Shown here: one piece after another, positions 1-8,122 of the stretch
How positions within the stretch are numbered: the first letter of the stretch is position 1
Layout: the number at the start of each line of letters is the position of its first letter
Assembly: GCA_003488145.1 (NCBI GenBank)
Contig: DNMQ01000423.1
Coordinates: 1 to 9,884 of the forward strand
Direction: 5' to 3'
DNA length: 9,884 nucleotides
Source of the DNA: Pseudomonas sp.
GTDB lineage: Bacteria; Pseudomonadota; Gammaproteobacteria; Pseudomonadales; Pseudomonadaceae
Translations under genes and position numbers: made by a program
The notes under the pieces: generated by a model
What the model was told of the DNA's origin: nothing
The model's input: the letters and a program-made list of their open reading frames with translations, nothing else
Databases searched by the model: none

Positions 1-930
1 TACCTCGTCTGTGGTGAAGCACTTTTCGATGTGTTCGCGGCCTCGACAGGCAGCTGCAGTCGCCTGAATCTGGAAGCCGTCGCAGGTGGCTCGCCGTTCA
101 ACGTCGCCGTCGGGCTGGCCCGGTTGGGCGCGCAGGCCGCGCTGCTCGGTGGGCTCTCGCGCGATCATTTCGGTCAGCGCCTGCTAGAGCTGCTGCAGGA
201 AGAAGGCGTCGCCACCGAGCACCTCGCCATCTTCGATGCGCCGACAACGCTGGCGATGGTCGCCATCGGTGCCGATGGCAGTCCGGTCTACAGCTTTCGC
301 GGCGAAGGCTGTGCCGATCGCCTGTTGCACACCGAACAGCTGCAGCCGCTGCCGGCAGACATTCGTGGCATCCATTTCGGTTCCTATTCGCTAGTGACGC
401 CGCCAATTGCCGATACGCTGCTGGCGTTGCTGCATCGCGAGCATGCCCAGCGCCTGATTTCGCTCGATCCGAACATTCGCCTCAACGTCGAACCCAGCCT
501 CGAACGTTGGCGCGAGCGGGTCGAGGCGTTCGCCGAACGCGCACATCTGATCAAGGTCAGCGACGAGGACCTGGCCCTGCTCTATCCAGACATGGCGCCA
601 GCGAGCATCGCCCAGCGCTGGCTGGACCATCACGCCGAGCTGGTGGTGCTCACCCGCGGTGCCGAAGGCGCACAGCTCTTCAGCCGCAAGCACGGCCAGC
701 TGCACGTGGCAGCGCAGGCGGTGACGGTGCGTGACACCGTGGGCGCCGGCGACACCTTCCAGGCCGCGTTGCTCGCCTACCTGGCCGAACAGCAGCTGGA
801 CTCGCCAGGCGGGCTCGCGCAGATGGAACCTGCGCAACTGCAGGCCATGCTCGCCTTCGCCAGCAGCGCCGCCGCCATCACCTGTTCCAGGCGTGGTCCG
901 GACCTGCCCTACCGATACGAAATTGCCTGA
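1..930 (+). CDS. mtlZ: Fructokinase MtlZ, PfkB/ribokinase family (5' end cut off by the window)
   Basis: Likely phosphorylates cytoplasmic fructose with ATP, taking up the fructose that MtlD makes from mannitol or sorbitol. The reading frame is open from base 1, starting Y-L-V-C-G-E-A-L-F-D, which is the usual beginning of this family, so the true start codon should lie only one or a few codons outside the window. The GTG at 31 falls inside the conserved first strand and is not a start. The visible 309 residues contain the N-terminal PfkB motif GGSPFNVAVGLARLG (visible residues 29-43) and the C-terminal motif DTVGAGDTF, with the catalytic base Asp in GAGD at visible residue 251 (bases 751-753). 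Length fits a full-size enzyme of about 310 residues. The fructokinase assignment over another PfkB sugar kinase rests largely on its position beside a mannitol operon. In characterised pseudomonads mtlZ sits after mtlY; here it precedes mtlR. Confidence 0.88.
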   Translation, partial: YLVCGEALFDVFAASTGSCSRLNLEAVAGGSPFNVAVGLARLGAQAALLGGLSRDHFGQRLLELLQEEGVATEHLAIFDAPTTLAMVAIGADGSPVYSFRGEGCADRLLHTEQLQPLPADIRGIHFGSYSLVTPPIADTLLALLHREHAQRLISLDPNIRLNVEPSLERWRERVEAFAERAHLIKVSDEDLALLYPDMAPASIAQRWLDHHAELVVLTRGAEGAQLFSRKHGQLHVAAQAVTVRDTVGAGDTFQAALLAYLAEQQLDSPGGLAQMEPAQLQAMLAFASSAAAITCSRRGPDLPYRYEIA

Positions 931-935
931 CCGGT

Positions 936-964
936 TTGGCCATTGCGCCCTCAGCGGCTATAAC
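936..964 (+). promoter_or_regulatory. Predicted sigma70 promoter of mtlR
   Basis: A TTGGCC box (936-941, 4 of 6 matches to the -35 consensus) and a TATAAC box (959-964, 5 of 6 matches to the -10) are separated by exactly 17 bp. Transcription would begin near 970, giving a leader of about 26 nt before the mtlR ATG. This suggests that the activator can be made independently of mtlZ read-through. It is a sequence prediction only. Confidence 0.5.
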
Positions 965-996
965 CCTTCGTGGCCTTTCACGACAACGGATCCTGC

Positions 997-1902
997 ATGA
1001 GAGCGTTGAAGATTACCGACCCGTCCTACGAGCTGATGGACGACCACCACGGCAACTCGCTGATCTATCGCGAACATGGCTTCCCCTGCCCATTGGTGCG
1101 CTGGCACAACCACAAGGAATACGAACTGCATCTGATCGTCGCCAGCTCCGGCAAGGTCTTCGTCGGCGACTACGTGGGCAATTTCGGCCCGGACAGCCTG
1201 TTTCTCACCGGCCCGCACCTGCCGCACAACTGGATCAGCCAGGTCGAGGACTGCGAGGTCGTGGCCAAACGCGACATGCTGGTCAACTTCACGGACGAGA
1301 TGCTCGAAGCGGGCCACGCTGTCTTCTCCGAGCTGCGGACCTTCACGCCGATGCTTGAGCGCTCGCGCTACGGAATCGAGTTTCGCTGTCCGCAAACCAT
1401 CGCCCAGGCACGCCAACTGATGCAGCAGATCGCCGACAGCCGCGGCGCCACCCGCCTCGGCTACTTCCTGATCATGCTCGAGCTGCTTGCCAGGTGCGAC
1501 GACTACCAGCTGCTCTCCGGCTCCACCTCGGCACAGTTGAGCGACGAGCAGCAGGCCGACCGGACCAACATGGCGGTCAACTACATCTTCGAACACTACA
1601 TGCGCGAGCTGCCCCTGGAGGAAGTCGCCAGCCATCTCGGCATGAAACCCACCTACTTCTCGCGCTTCTTCAAGCGCGCCACCGGGCGCTGCTACGTCGA
1701 GTTCGTCAACAGCCTGCGCATCAGCAAATCCTGCGAACTGCTGCTCGATCAGGACAAGCCGGTCACGGATGTCTGCTTCGAATCGGGTTTCAACAACCTG
1801 TCCAATTTCAATCGCCGCTTCCGGCAACTCAAGGGCATGACCCCATCGCGCTATCGACGCCTGGTCGAACAACGCCTGACCGAGCAGAACCTGGCCAGCT
1901 GA
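997..1902 (+). CDS. mtlR: Polyol-responsive AraC/XylS-family transcriptional activator MtlR
   Basis: Cytoplasmic activator expected to switch on the mtlE promoter when mannitol, arabitol or sorbitol is present. The 301-residue protein has an N-terminal cupin-like sensor domain (about residues 20-100, with the WHNHKEYELH stretch at 36-45 and PHLPHNW at 73-79). A C-terminal AraC DNA-binding domain (about 190-290) carries two helix-turn-helix units, near LPLEEVASHLGMKPTYFSRFFK (split around 205-226) and PVTDVCFESGFNNLSNFNRRF (around 255-275). The length matches Pseudomonas MtlR. I chose ATG 997 over the in-frame GTG at 970, because 970 coincides with the predicted transcription start and CGGA at 987-990 gives a modest ribosome site for 997. 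The gene is codirectional with the operon it controls and lies directly upstream of a matching MtlR operator, which supports the specific name. Confidence 0.92.
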   Translation: MRALKITDPSYELMDDHHGNSLIYREHGFPCPLVRWHNHKEYELHLIVASSGKVFVGDYVGNFGPDSLFLTGPHLPHNWISQVEDCEVVAKRDMLVNFTDEMLEAGHAVFSELRTFTPMLERSRYGIEFRCPQTIAQARQLMQQIADSRGATRLGYFLIMLELLARCDDYQLLSGSTSAQLSDEQQADRTNMAVNYIFEHYMRELPLEEVASHLGMKPTYFSRFFKRATGRCYVEFVNSLRISKSCELLLDQDKPVTDVCFESGFNNLSNFNRRFRQLKGMTPSRYRRLVEQRLTEQNLAS

Positions 1903-2041
1903 TACGCTTCCGGCCGGGCGTCTCCAGCGCCCTGTTCCTCGCCCGCTGCTCCACTCGCGTCTTTATGATCGTGGCAAAGCCTCGTTCTTGAGCCTCTACA
2001 ACAGGTCCGGAAGGTGCCGCTGCGGGCAGCCCACTGCGGTC
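1903..2041 (+). other. Non-coding spacer upstream of the mtlE operator
   Basis: No credible gene is seen on either strand. The stretch holds an 8-bp palindrome CCGGCCGG (1910-1917) and a small 5-bp inverted repeat, GGGCG at 1916-1920 with CGCCC at 1928-1932. It lacks a T-run, so no convincing terminator follows mtlR and some read-through into mtlE is possible. Confidence 0.4.
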
Positions 2042-2046
2042 AAGCG

Positions 2047-2083
2047 AGTGCAAAAAAGTATCGAAGCGAGTGCAGTCACGGCT
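2047..2083 (+). promoter_or_regulatory. MtlR operator (two direct half-sites) of the mtlE promoter
   Basis: The upstream half-site is AGTGC (2047-2051), 5 nt, AGTAT (2057-2061). After exactly 7 nt the downstream half-site is AGTGC (2069-2073), 5 nt, CGGCT (2079-2083). This follows the arrangement I recall as proposed for P. fluorescens PmtlE, AGTGC-N5-AGTAT-N7-AGTGC-N5-AGGAT. All three first boxes and all spacings are identical, and only the last box is degenerate (3 of 5). The 22-bp period puts both half-sites on one face of the helix. An 11-bp exact direct repeat AAGCGAGTGCA (2042-2052 and 2064-2074) extends the similarity upstream of each half-site. Confidence 0.85.
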
Positions 2084-2113
2084 TTGTCGCGCAGCCACTG
2101 CCGGCGTTGTAAT
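2084..2113 (+). promoter_or_regulatory. Predicted mtlE (PmtlE) core promoter
   Basis: TTGTCG (2084-2089, 4 of 6 to the -35 consensus) and TGTAAT (2108-2113, 5 of 6 to the -10) are 18 bp apart. The -35 box begins immediately after the downstream MtlR half-site, the placement expected for an activator that touches RNA polymerase at -35. Transcription would start near 2120, giving a leader of roughly 80 nt. Confidence 0.55.
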
Positions 2114-2146
2114 GCCTGCCAGACGCTCGTAGCGCAGTACGCGGGT

Positions 2147-2164
2147 AACAACAAAAACAATAAG
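2147..2164 (+). promoter_or_regulatory. Hfq/Crc catabolite-repression site (six ARN triplets) in the mtlE leader
   Basis: The leader contains the triplets AAC AAC AAA AAC AAT AAG in a row, each fitting A-purine-N. In Pseudomonas the distal face of the Hfq hexamer binds such A-rich runs, and Crc stabilises the complex to block translation when preferred carbon sources are present. Six triplets would fill all six Hfq subunits. The site ends 22 nt before the Shine-Dalgarno and is joined to it by the hairpin at 2167-2188. Binding is inferred. Confidence 0.65.
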
Positions 2165-2166
2165 TG

Positions 2167-2193
2167 CTTCCAGGCCCTGCTCTGGAAGAGGAG
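2167..2193 (+). promoter_or_regulatory. Leader hairpin plus mtlE ribosome binding site
   Basis: CTTCCAG (2167-2173) pairs perfectly with CTGGAAG (2182-2188), leaving an 8-nt loop. The 3' arm runs into the Shine-Dalgarno AGAGGAG (2187-2193), which lies 7 nt before ATG 2201. Two bases of the ribosome site are inside the stem and the rest follow it directly. This strong Shine-Dalgarno fixes 2201 as the start, rather than in-frame codons further upstream. Confidence 0.55.
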
Positions 2194-2200
2194 TCCACGA

Positions 2201-3508
2201 ATGAAAGCATTCAGCTTGCTGCTCGGTACCGCCTGCATGGCCTCGATTGCGCTGGCCCAGGCCGCCGAAACCCTCACCGTTGCCACCGTCAACAACGCGG
2301 ACATGATCCGCATGCAGCGCCTCTCCAAGACCTTCGAACAGCAGAATCCCGACATCAAGCTCAACTGGGTGGTGCTCGAAGAGAACGTGCTGCGCCAACG
2401 CCTGACCACCGATATCGCCACCGATGGTGGCCAGTTCGACGTGCTCACCATCGGCATGTACGAAGCGTCACTGTGGGGCGACAAGGGCTGGCTGGCTCCG
2501 ATGAAGGACCTTCCCGATGGCTACGATCTGGACGACATCTTCCCCTCGGTACGCGAGGGCCTGTCGGTCGACGGGACGCTCTATGCCCTGCCGTTCTATG
2601 CCGAAAGCTCCATGACCTACTACCGCACCGACCTGTTCGAGCAGGCGGGCCTGGACATGCCTGAACATCCCACCTGGACGCAAATGGCCGGGTTCGCCGA
2701 AAAGCTGCACAAGCCTGGCGAAGACCAATACGGCATCTGCCTGCGCGGCAAGGCCGGCTGGGGCGAGAACATGGCGCTGGTGACGACCGTTGCCAACTCA
2801 TTCGGCGCGCGCTGGTTCGACGAGAAGTGGCAACCCGAGTTCGACGGTCCCGAATGGACCAAGGCCGCCAACTTCTATGTGGACCTGTTGAGCAAGTACG
2901 GCCCACCGGGCGCCTCAAGCAACGGCTTCAACGAAAACCTGGCGCTGTTCAACAGCGGCAAGTGCGCCATGTGGGTAGATGCCACCGTGGCCGGCTCGTT
3001 CGTCACCGATACGTCGCAAAGCAAGGTTGCGGACAAAGTCGGTTTCACCTTCGCGCCGCAGCAAGCCACCGATAAAGGTTCGGCCTGGCTTTACTCCTGG
3101 GCACTGGCCATTCCAACCAGCTCGCAAAAGAAAGACGCCGCCAAGATCTTCGCGGCCTGGGCCACTTCGCAGGATTACGCAAAGCTGGTCGCTGAGACCG
3201 ACGGCGTCGCCAACGTACCGCCGGGCACTCGCGAATCTACCTATAGCGACGAATACATGGCCGCCGCGCCCTTCGCCAAGATCACCCTGGAATCGCTGAA
3301 GCAGGCTGATCCGGCGTCGCCGTCTGCCAAGCCGGTGCCTTATGTGGGGATTCAGCTGGTGACCATTCCCGAGTTCCAGGCCATTGGCACCCAGGTCGGC
3401 AAGATGTTCTCCGCCGCGCTCACTGGCCAGATGCCAGTCGAGCAGATGCTCACCGCCGTGCAGCAATCGACCACGCGTGAAATGAAACGCGCCGGTTATC
3501 CAAAGTAG
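2201..3508 (+). CDS. mtlE: Polyol ABC transporter periplasmic substrate-binding protein MtlE
   Basis: Captures mannitol, and probably arabitol and sorbitol, in the periplasm and delivers it to the MtlFG permease. The 435-residue protein opens with a Sec signal peptide: MK, a hydrophobic core (about residues 3-18) and A-L-A-Q-A-A at 17-22, with cleavage after Ala19 or around residue 21. The early Cys12 is not in a lipobox, so a soluble periplasmic protein rather than a lipoprotein is expected. The mature part has the layout of family 1 extracellular sugar-binding proteins: a first strand ETLTVATVNN, then FDVLTIGMYEASLWGDKGWLAP split along the N-lobe, and a later GKCAMWVDATVAG segment near 253-263. 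Size fits the family. The gene is the first in the operon, preceded by the MtlR operator, an ARN site and a strong ribosome site, and followed by a hairpin that may keep its transcript abundant relative to the permease genes. Confidence 0.92.
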   Translation: MKAFSLLLGTACMASIALAQAAETLTVATVNNADMIRMQRLSKTFEQQNPDIKLNWVVLEENVLRQRLTTDIATDGGQFDVLTIGMYEASLWGDKGWLAPMKDLPDGYDLDDIFPSVREGLSVDGTLYALPFYAESSMTYYRTDLFEQAGLDMPEHPTWTQMAGFAEKLHKPGEDQYGICLRGKAGWGENMALVTTVANSFGARWFDEKWQPEFDGPEWTKAANFYVDLLSKYGPPGASSNGFNENLALFNSGKCAMWVDATVAGSFVTDTSQSKVADKVGFTFAPQQATDKGSAWLYSWALAIPTSSQKKDAAKIFAAWATSQDYAKLVAETDGVANVPPGTRESTYSDEYMAAAPFAKITLESLKQADPASPSAKPVPYVGIQLVTIPEFQAIGTQVGKMFSAALTGQMPVEQMLTAVQQSTTREMKRAGYPK

Positions 3509-3539
3509 GCATCTCAAGTAGGCAGCCGCTACTCCCAAC

Positions 3540-3558
3540 GAGGGCTCGCTGAGCCCTC
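3540..3558 (+). repeat. Intercistronic hairpin between mtlE and mtlF
   Basis: GAGGGCTC (3540-3547) and GAGCCCTC (3551-3558) form a perfect 8-bp stem with a GCT loop, 31 nt after the mtlE stop. No T-run follows, so it is not a typical terminator. A stable 3' hairpin after a binding-protein cistron commonly shields that message from 3' exonucleases or partly attenuates downstream transcription; either role here is inferred. Confidence 0.6.
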
Positions 3559-3587
3559 ATCGGCCTTCCTTCAGCCGGAGCACGACC

Positions 3588-4532
3588 ATGGCTACTACCT
3601 CCACAGCCTTGCCCAAGGCGCCTATCACCGATACGGCAAGTGAGCCAAACATGCGCAAGCCGCGCCGGTTCGGCCCCAGCTGGTTCCTCGTCAGCCCGTC
3701 CGTTGCGCTGTTGCTGCTGTGGATGCTGGTGCCGCTGTCAATGACCGTCTACTTCTCGGTGATCCGCTACAACCTGCTCTACCCGGGCGAGAACGGCTTT
3801 GTCGGGCTGGAGAACTTTCATTACTTCCTGACCGACGCGGGCTTCATGCCCGGCATGATCAATACATTGCTGCTGGTCGGTAGCGTACTGCTGATCAGCG
3901 TAGTGCTCGGCGTGCTGATTTCCGCACTGCTGGAGGCTGCGGACTTCGCCGGTCGCGGCATCGTCCGCGTCATGCTGATCTCGCCGTTTTTCATCATGCC
4001 GACCGTCAGTGCGCTGGTCTGGAAGAACCTGATCTACCACCCGGTCTCAGGAATCCTCGCCGCAGTCTGGAAGTTCTTTGGCGCACAGCCGGTGGACTGG
4101 CTGGCCCAGCATCCGTTGCTTTCGATCATCGTCATCGTGTCGTGGCAATGGCTGCCCTTCGCGATCCTGATTCTGATGACCGCCATGCAATCCCTGGATC
4201 AGGAGCAGAAGGAAGCAGCGCGCCTCGATGGCGCCGGCCCGATTGCGATCTTCTGGCACCTGACATTGCCGCACTTGGCGCGGCCCATCGCCGTCGTGGT
4301 GATGATCGAGACGATCTTCCTGCTTTCCGTCTTCGCAGAGATCTTCACCACCACCAGTGGTGGTCCCGGCTATGCCTCGACCAACCTTGCCTACCTGATC
4401 TACAACCAGGCGCTGCTGCAATTCGACGTCGGCATGGCATCGGCTGGCGGCCTGATCGCGGTGGTCATTGCCAATATCGCGGCGATCATCCTGGTGCGGA
4501 TGCTCGGCAAGAATCTCACCGAAAAATACTGA
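3588..4532 (+). CDS. mtlF: Polyol ABC transporter permease subunit MtlF
   Basis: One of two inner-membrane channel subunits of the polyol importer. The 314-residue protein has a hydrophilic N-terminal tail of about 30 residues and then six likely membrane segments, near 32-56, 92-117, 126-146, 177-200, 234-254 and 284-304. The cytoplasmic EAA loop that docks on the ATPase is present at 209-228 (EAARLDGAGPIAIFWHLTLP). It resembles MalF-type sugar permeases of the binding-protein-dependent family but lacks the extra MalF periplasmic domain. ATG 3588 has a GGAG ribosome site at 3577-3580. A second in-frame ATG at residue 22 (M-R-K-P-R-R) would also leave all membrane segments intact and cannot be excluded. 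The stop codon TGA (4530-4532) overlaps the ribosome binding site of mtlG, indicating translational coupling. Confidence 0.9.
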   Translation: MATTSTALPKAPITDTASEPNMRKPRRFGPSWFLVSPSVALLLLWMLVPLSMTVYFSVIRYNLLYPGENGFVGLENFHYFLTDAGFMPGMINTLLLVGSVLLISVVLGVLISALLEAADFAGRGIVRVMLISPFFIMPTVSALVWKNLIYHPVSGILAAVWKFFGAQPVDWLAQHPLLSIIVIVSWQWLPFAILILMTAMQSLDQEQKEAARLDGAGPIAIFWHLTLPHLARPIAVVVMIETIFLLSVFAEIFTTTSGGPGYASTNLAYLIYNQALLQFDVGMASAGGLIAVVIANIAAIILVRMLGKNLTEKY

Positions 4533-4542
4533 GGACAGACCG

Positions 4543-5376
4543 ATGCTGACGCTCAAACAAAGTCGCCGCCTCAATACCCTCGTCGTCGGGCTGTTCGCGT
4601 GGGCCGTGGCGCTGCTGCTGTTCTTTCCGATCTTCTGGATGATCCTGACCAGCCTGAAGACCGAGATCGACGCCTTCGCCACGCCGCCGCAGTTCATCTT
4701 CACGCCAACGCTGGAGAACTACCTGCACATCCAGGACCGCAGCGGCTACTTCAAGTACGCCTGGAATTCGGTGACGATTTCCTTCGGCGCCACCGCGCTG
4801 GGCATGCTGATCGCAATTCCTGCAGCCTATTCGATGGCCTTCTACGAGACCAAGCGGACCAAGGGCACACTGCTGTGGATGCTCTCCACCAAGATGCTGC
4901 CGCCGGTGGGTGTGCTGGTGCCGATCTATCTGCTGGCCAAGCAGTTCGGCCTGCTCGACAGCCGCACCGTGCTGATCGTCATCTACACGCTGATCAACCT
5001 GCCGATCCTGGTGTGGATGATCTACACCTACTTCAAGGACATCCCGCGCGACATCCTCGAAGCGGCGCGGATGGACGGCGCCACGCTGATGCAGGAGATG
5101 GTTCGCGTGCTGTTGCCGATCAGCAAGGGCGGCCTTGCCTCGACCATGTTGTTGTCGTTGATCCTGTGCTGGAACGAGGCGTTCTGGTCGCTGAACCTCA
5201 CCTCGTCCAACGCCGCCCCGCTGACCGCGCTGATCGCGTCCTACTCCAGTCCTGAAGGACTGTTCTGGGCCAAGCTCTCGGCCGTTTCCACCCTCGCCTG
5301 CGCACCCATTCTGATATTCGGCTGGATCAGCCAGAAGCAGCTGGTCCGCGGCCTGTCGTTCGGCGCCGTGAAGTAA
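4543..5376 (+). CDS. mtlG: Polyol ABC transporter permease subunit MtlG
   Basis: Second inner-membrane subunit of the polyol importer, of the MalG type. From ATG 4543 the protein has 277 residues, normal for the family. The N-terminal membrane segment is near residues 12-37, with further segments near 76-100, 110-133, 143-162, 197-212 and 244-262. The EAA loop is at 173-192 (EAARMDGATLMQEMVRVLLP) and contacts MtlK. An in-frame start exists 75 nt upstream, but it lies inside mtlF. ATG 4543 has the Shine-Dalgarno GAGGA at 4531-4535, formed partly from the mtlF stop codon, with 7-nt spacing, so this start is well supported. Only 10 nt separate it from mtlF, consistent with coupled, equimolar production of the two channel halves. 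Confidence 0.91.
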   Translation: MLTLKQSRRLNTLVVGLFAWAVALLLFFPIFWMILTSLKTEIDAFATPPQFIFTPTLENYLHIQDRSGYFKYAWNSVTISFGATALGMLIAIPAAYSMAFYETKRTKGTLLWMLSTKMLPPVGVLVPIYLLAKQFGLLDSRTVLIVIYTLINLPILVWMIYTYFKDIPRDILEAARMDGATLMQEMVRVLLPISKGGLASTMLLSLILCWNEAFWSLNLTSSNAAPLTALIASYSSPEGLFWAKLSAVSTLACAPILIFGWISQKQLVRGLSFGAVK

Positions 5377-5402
5377 CGCGCCGCGGTATTAACAAGATCG
5401 AC

Positions 5403-5415
5403 AAGAATAAAAGGA
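5403..5415 (+). promoter_or_regulatory. ARN run overlapping the mtlK ribosome binding site (possible second Hfq/Crc site)
   Basis: The triplets AAG AAT AAA AGG (5403-5414) all fit A-purine-N. The last triplet plus the next A forms the mtlK Shine-Dalgarno AGGA (5412-5415), 7 nt before ATG 5423. The stretch is notably A-rich for this GC-rich locus. Hfq/Crc bound here would directly occlude mtlK translation. With four triplets rather than six it is the weaker candidate in this window. Confidence 0.45.
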
Positions 5416-5422
5416 TTCGAAC

Positions 5423-6526
<1,104 letters not shown>

Positions 6527-6562
6527 CCGACCCATAGCCACCCGATCCCTGACTTACCGGCA

Positions 6563-6590
6563 GATCGCTGCGCCCGCAATGGCAGCGATC
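6563..6590 (+). repeat. Intercistronic hairpin between mtlK and mtlD
   Basis: GATCGCTGC (6563-6571) and GCAGCGATC (6582-6590) form a perfect 9-bp stem around a 10-nt loop, within the 106-nt gap between mtlK and mtlD. There is no adjacent T-run; a CTTTT occurs 10 nt beyond the stem. A role in transcript processing, or in separating transporter from enzyme expression, is inferred. I see no convincing promoter in this gap. Confidence 0.55.
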
Positions 6591-6632
6591 CGGCCCCCGG
6601 CTTTTCCACTTTCAAGCCCAGCGAGGCCCGAG

Positions 6633-8111
<1,479 letters not shown>

Positions 8112-8122
8112 CGGGGTGCGGC

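Noticed and set aside
958..1872. Minus-strand open frame (304 codons) opposite mtlR
   Set aside because: Shadow of MtlR; no motifs, and it covers almost exactly the real coding span.
2019..2030. Short inverted repeat GCTGC-GG-GCAGC upstream of the operator
   Set aside because: A 2-nt loop makes the hairpin unrealistic, and nothing nearby suggests a terminator or operator.
2163..2167. Third AGTGC box in the mtlE leader
   Set aside because: No AGTAT-like partner 5 nt downstream and it lies within the transcribed leader; a chance match.
1988..2200. Possible longer MtlE N-terminus beginning at 1988
   Set aside because: It would run through the operator and promoter and place the clear signal peptide internally; ATG 2201 has a strong Shine-Dalgarno.
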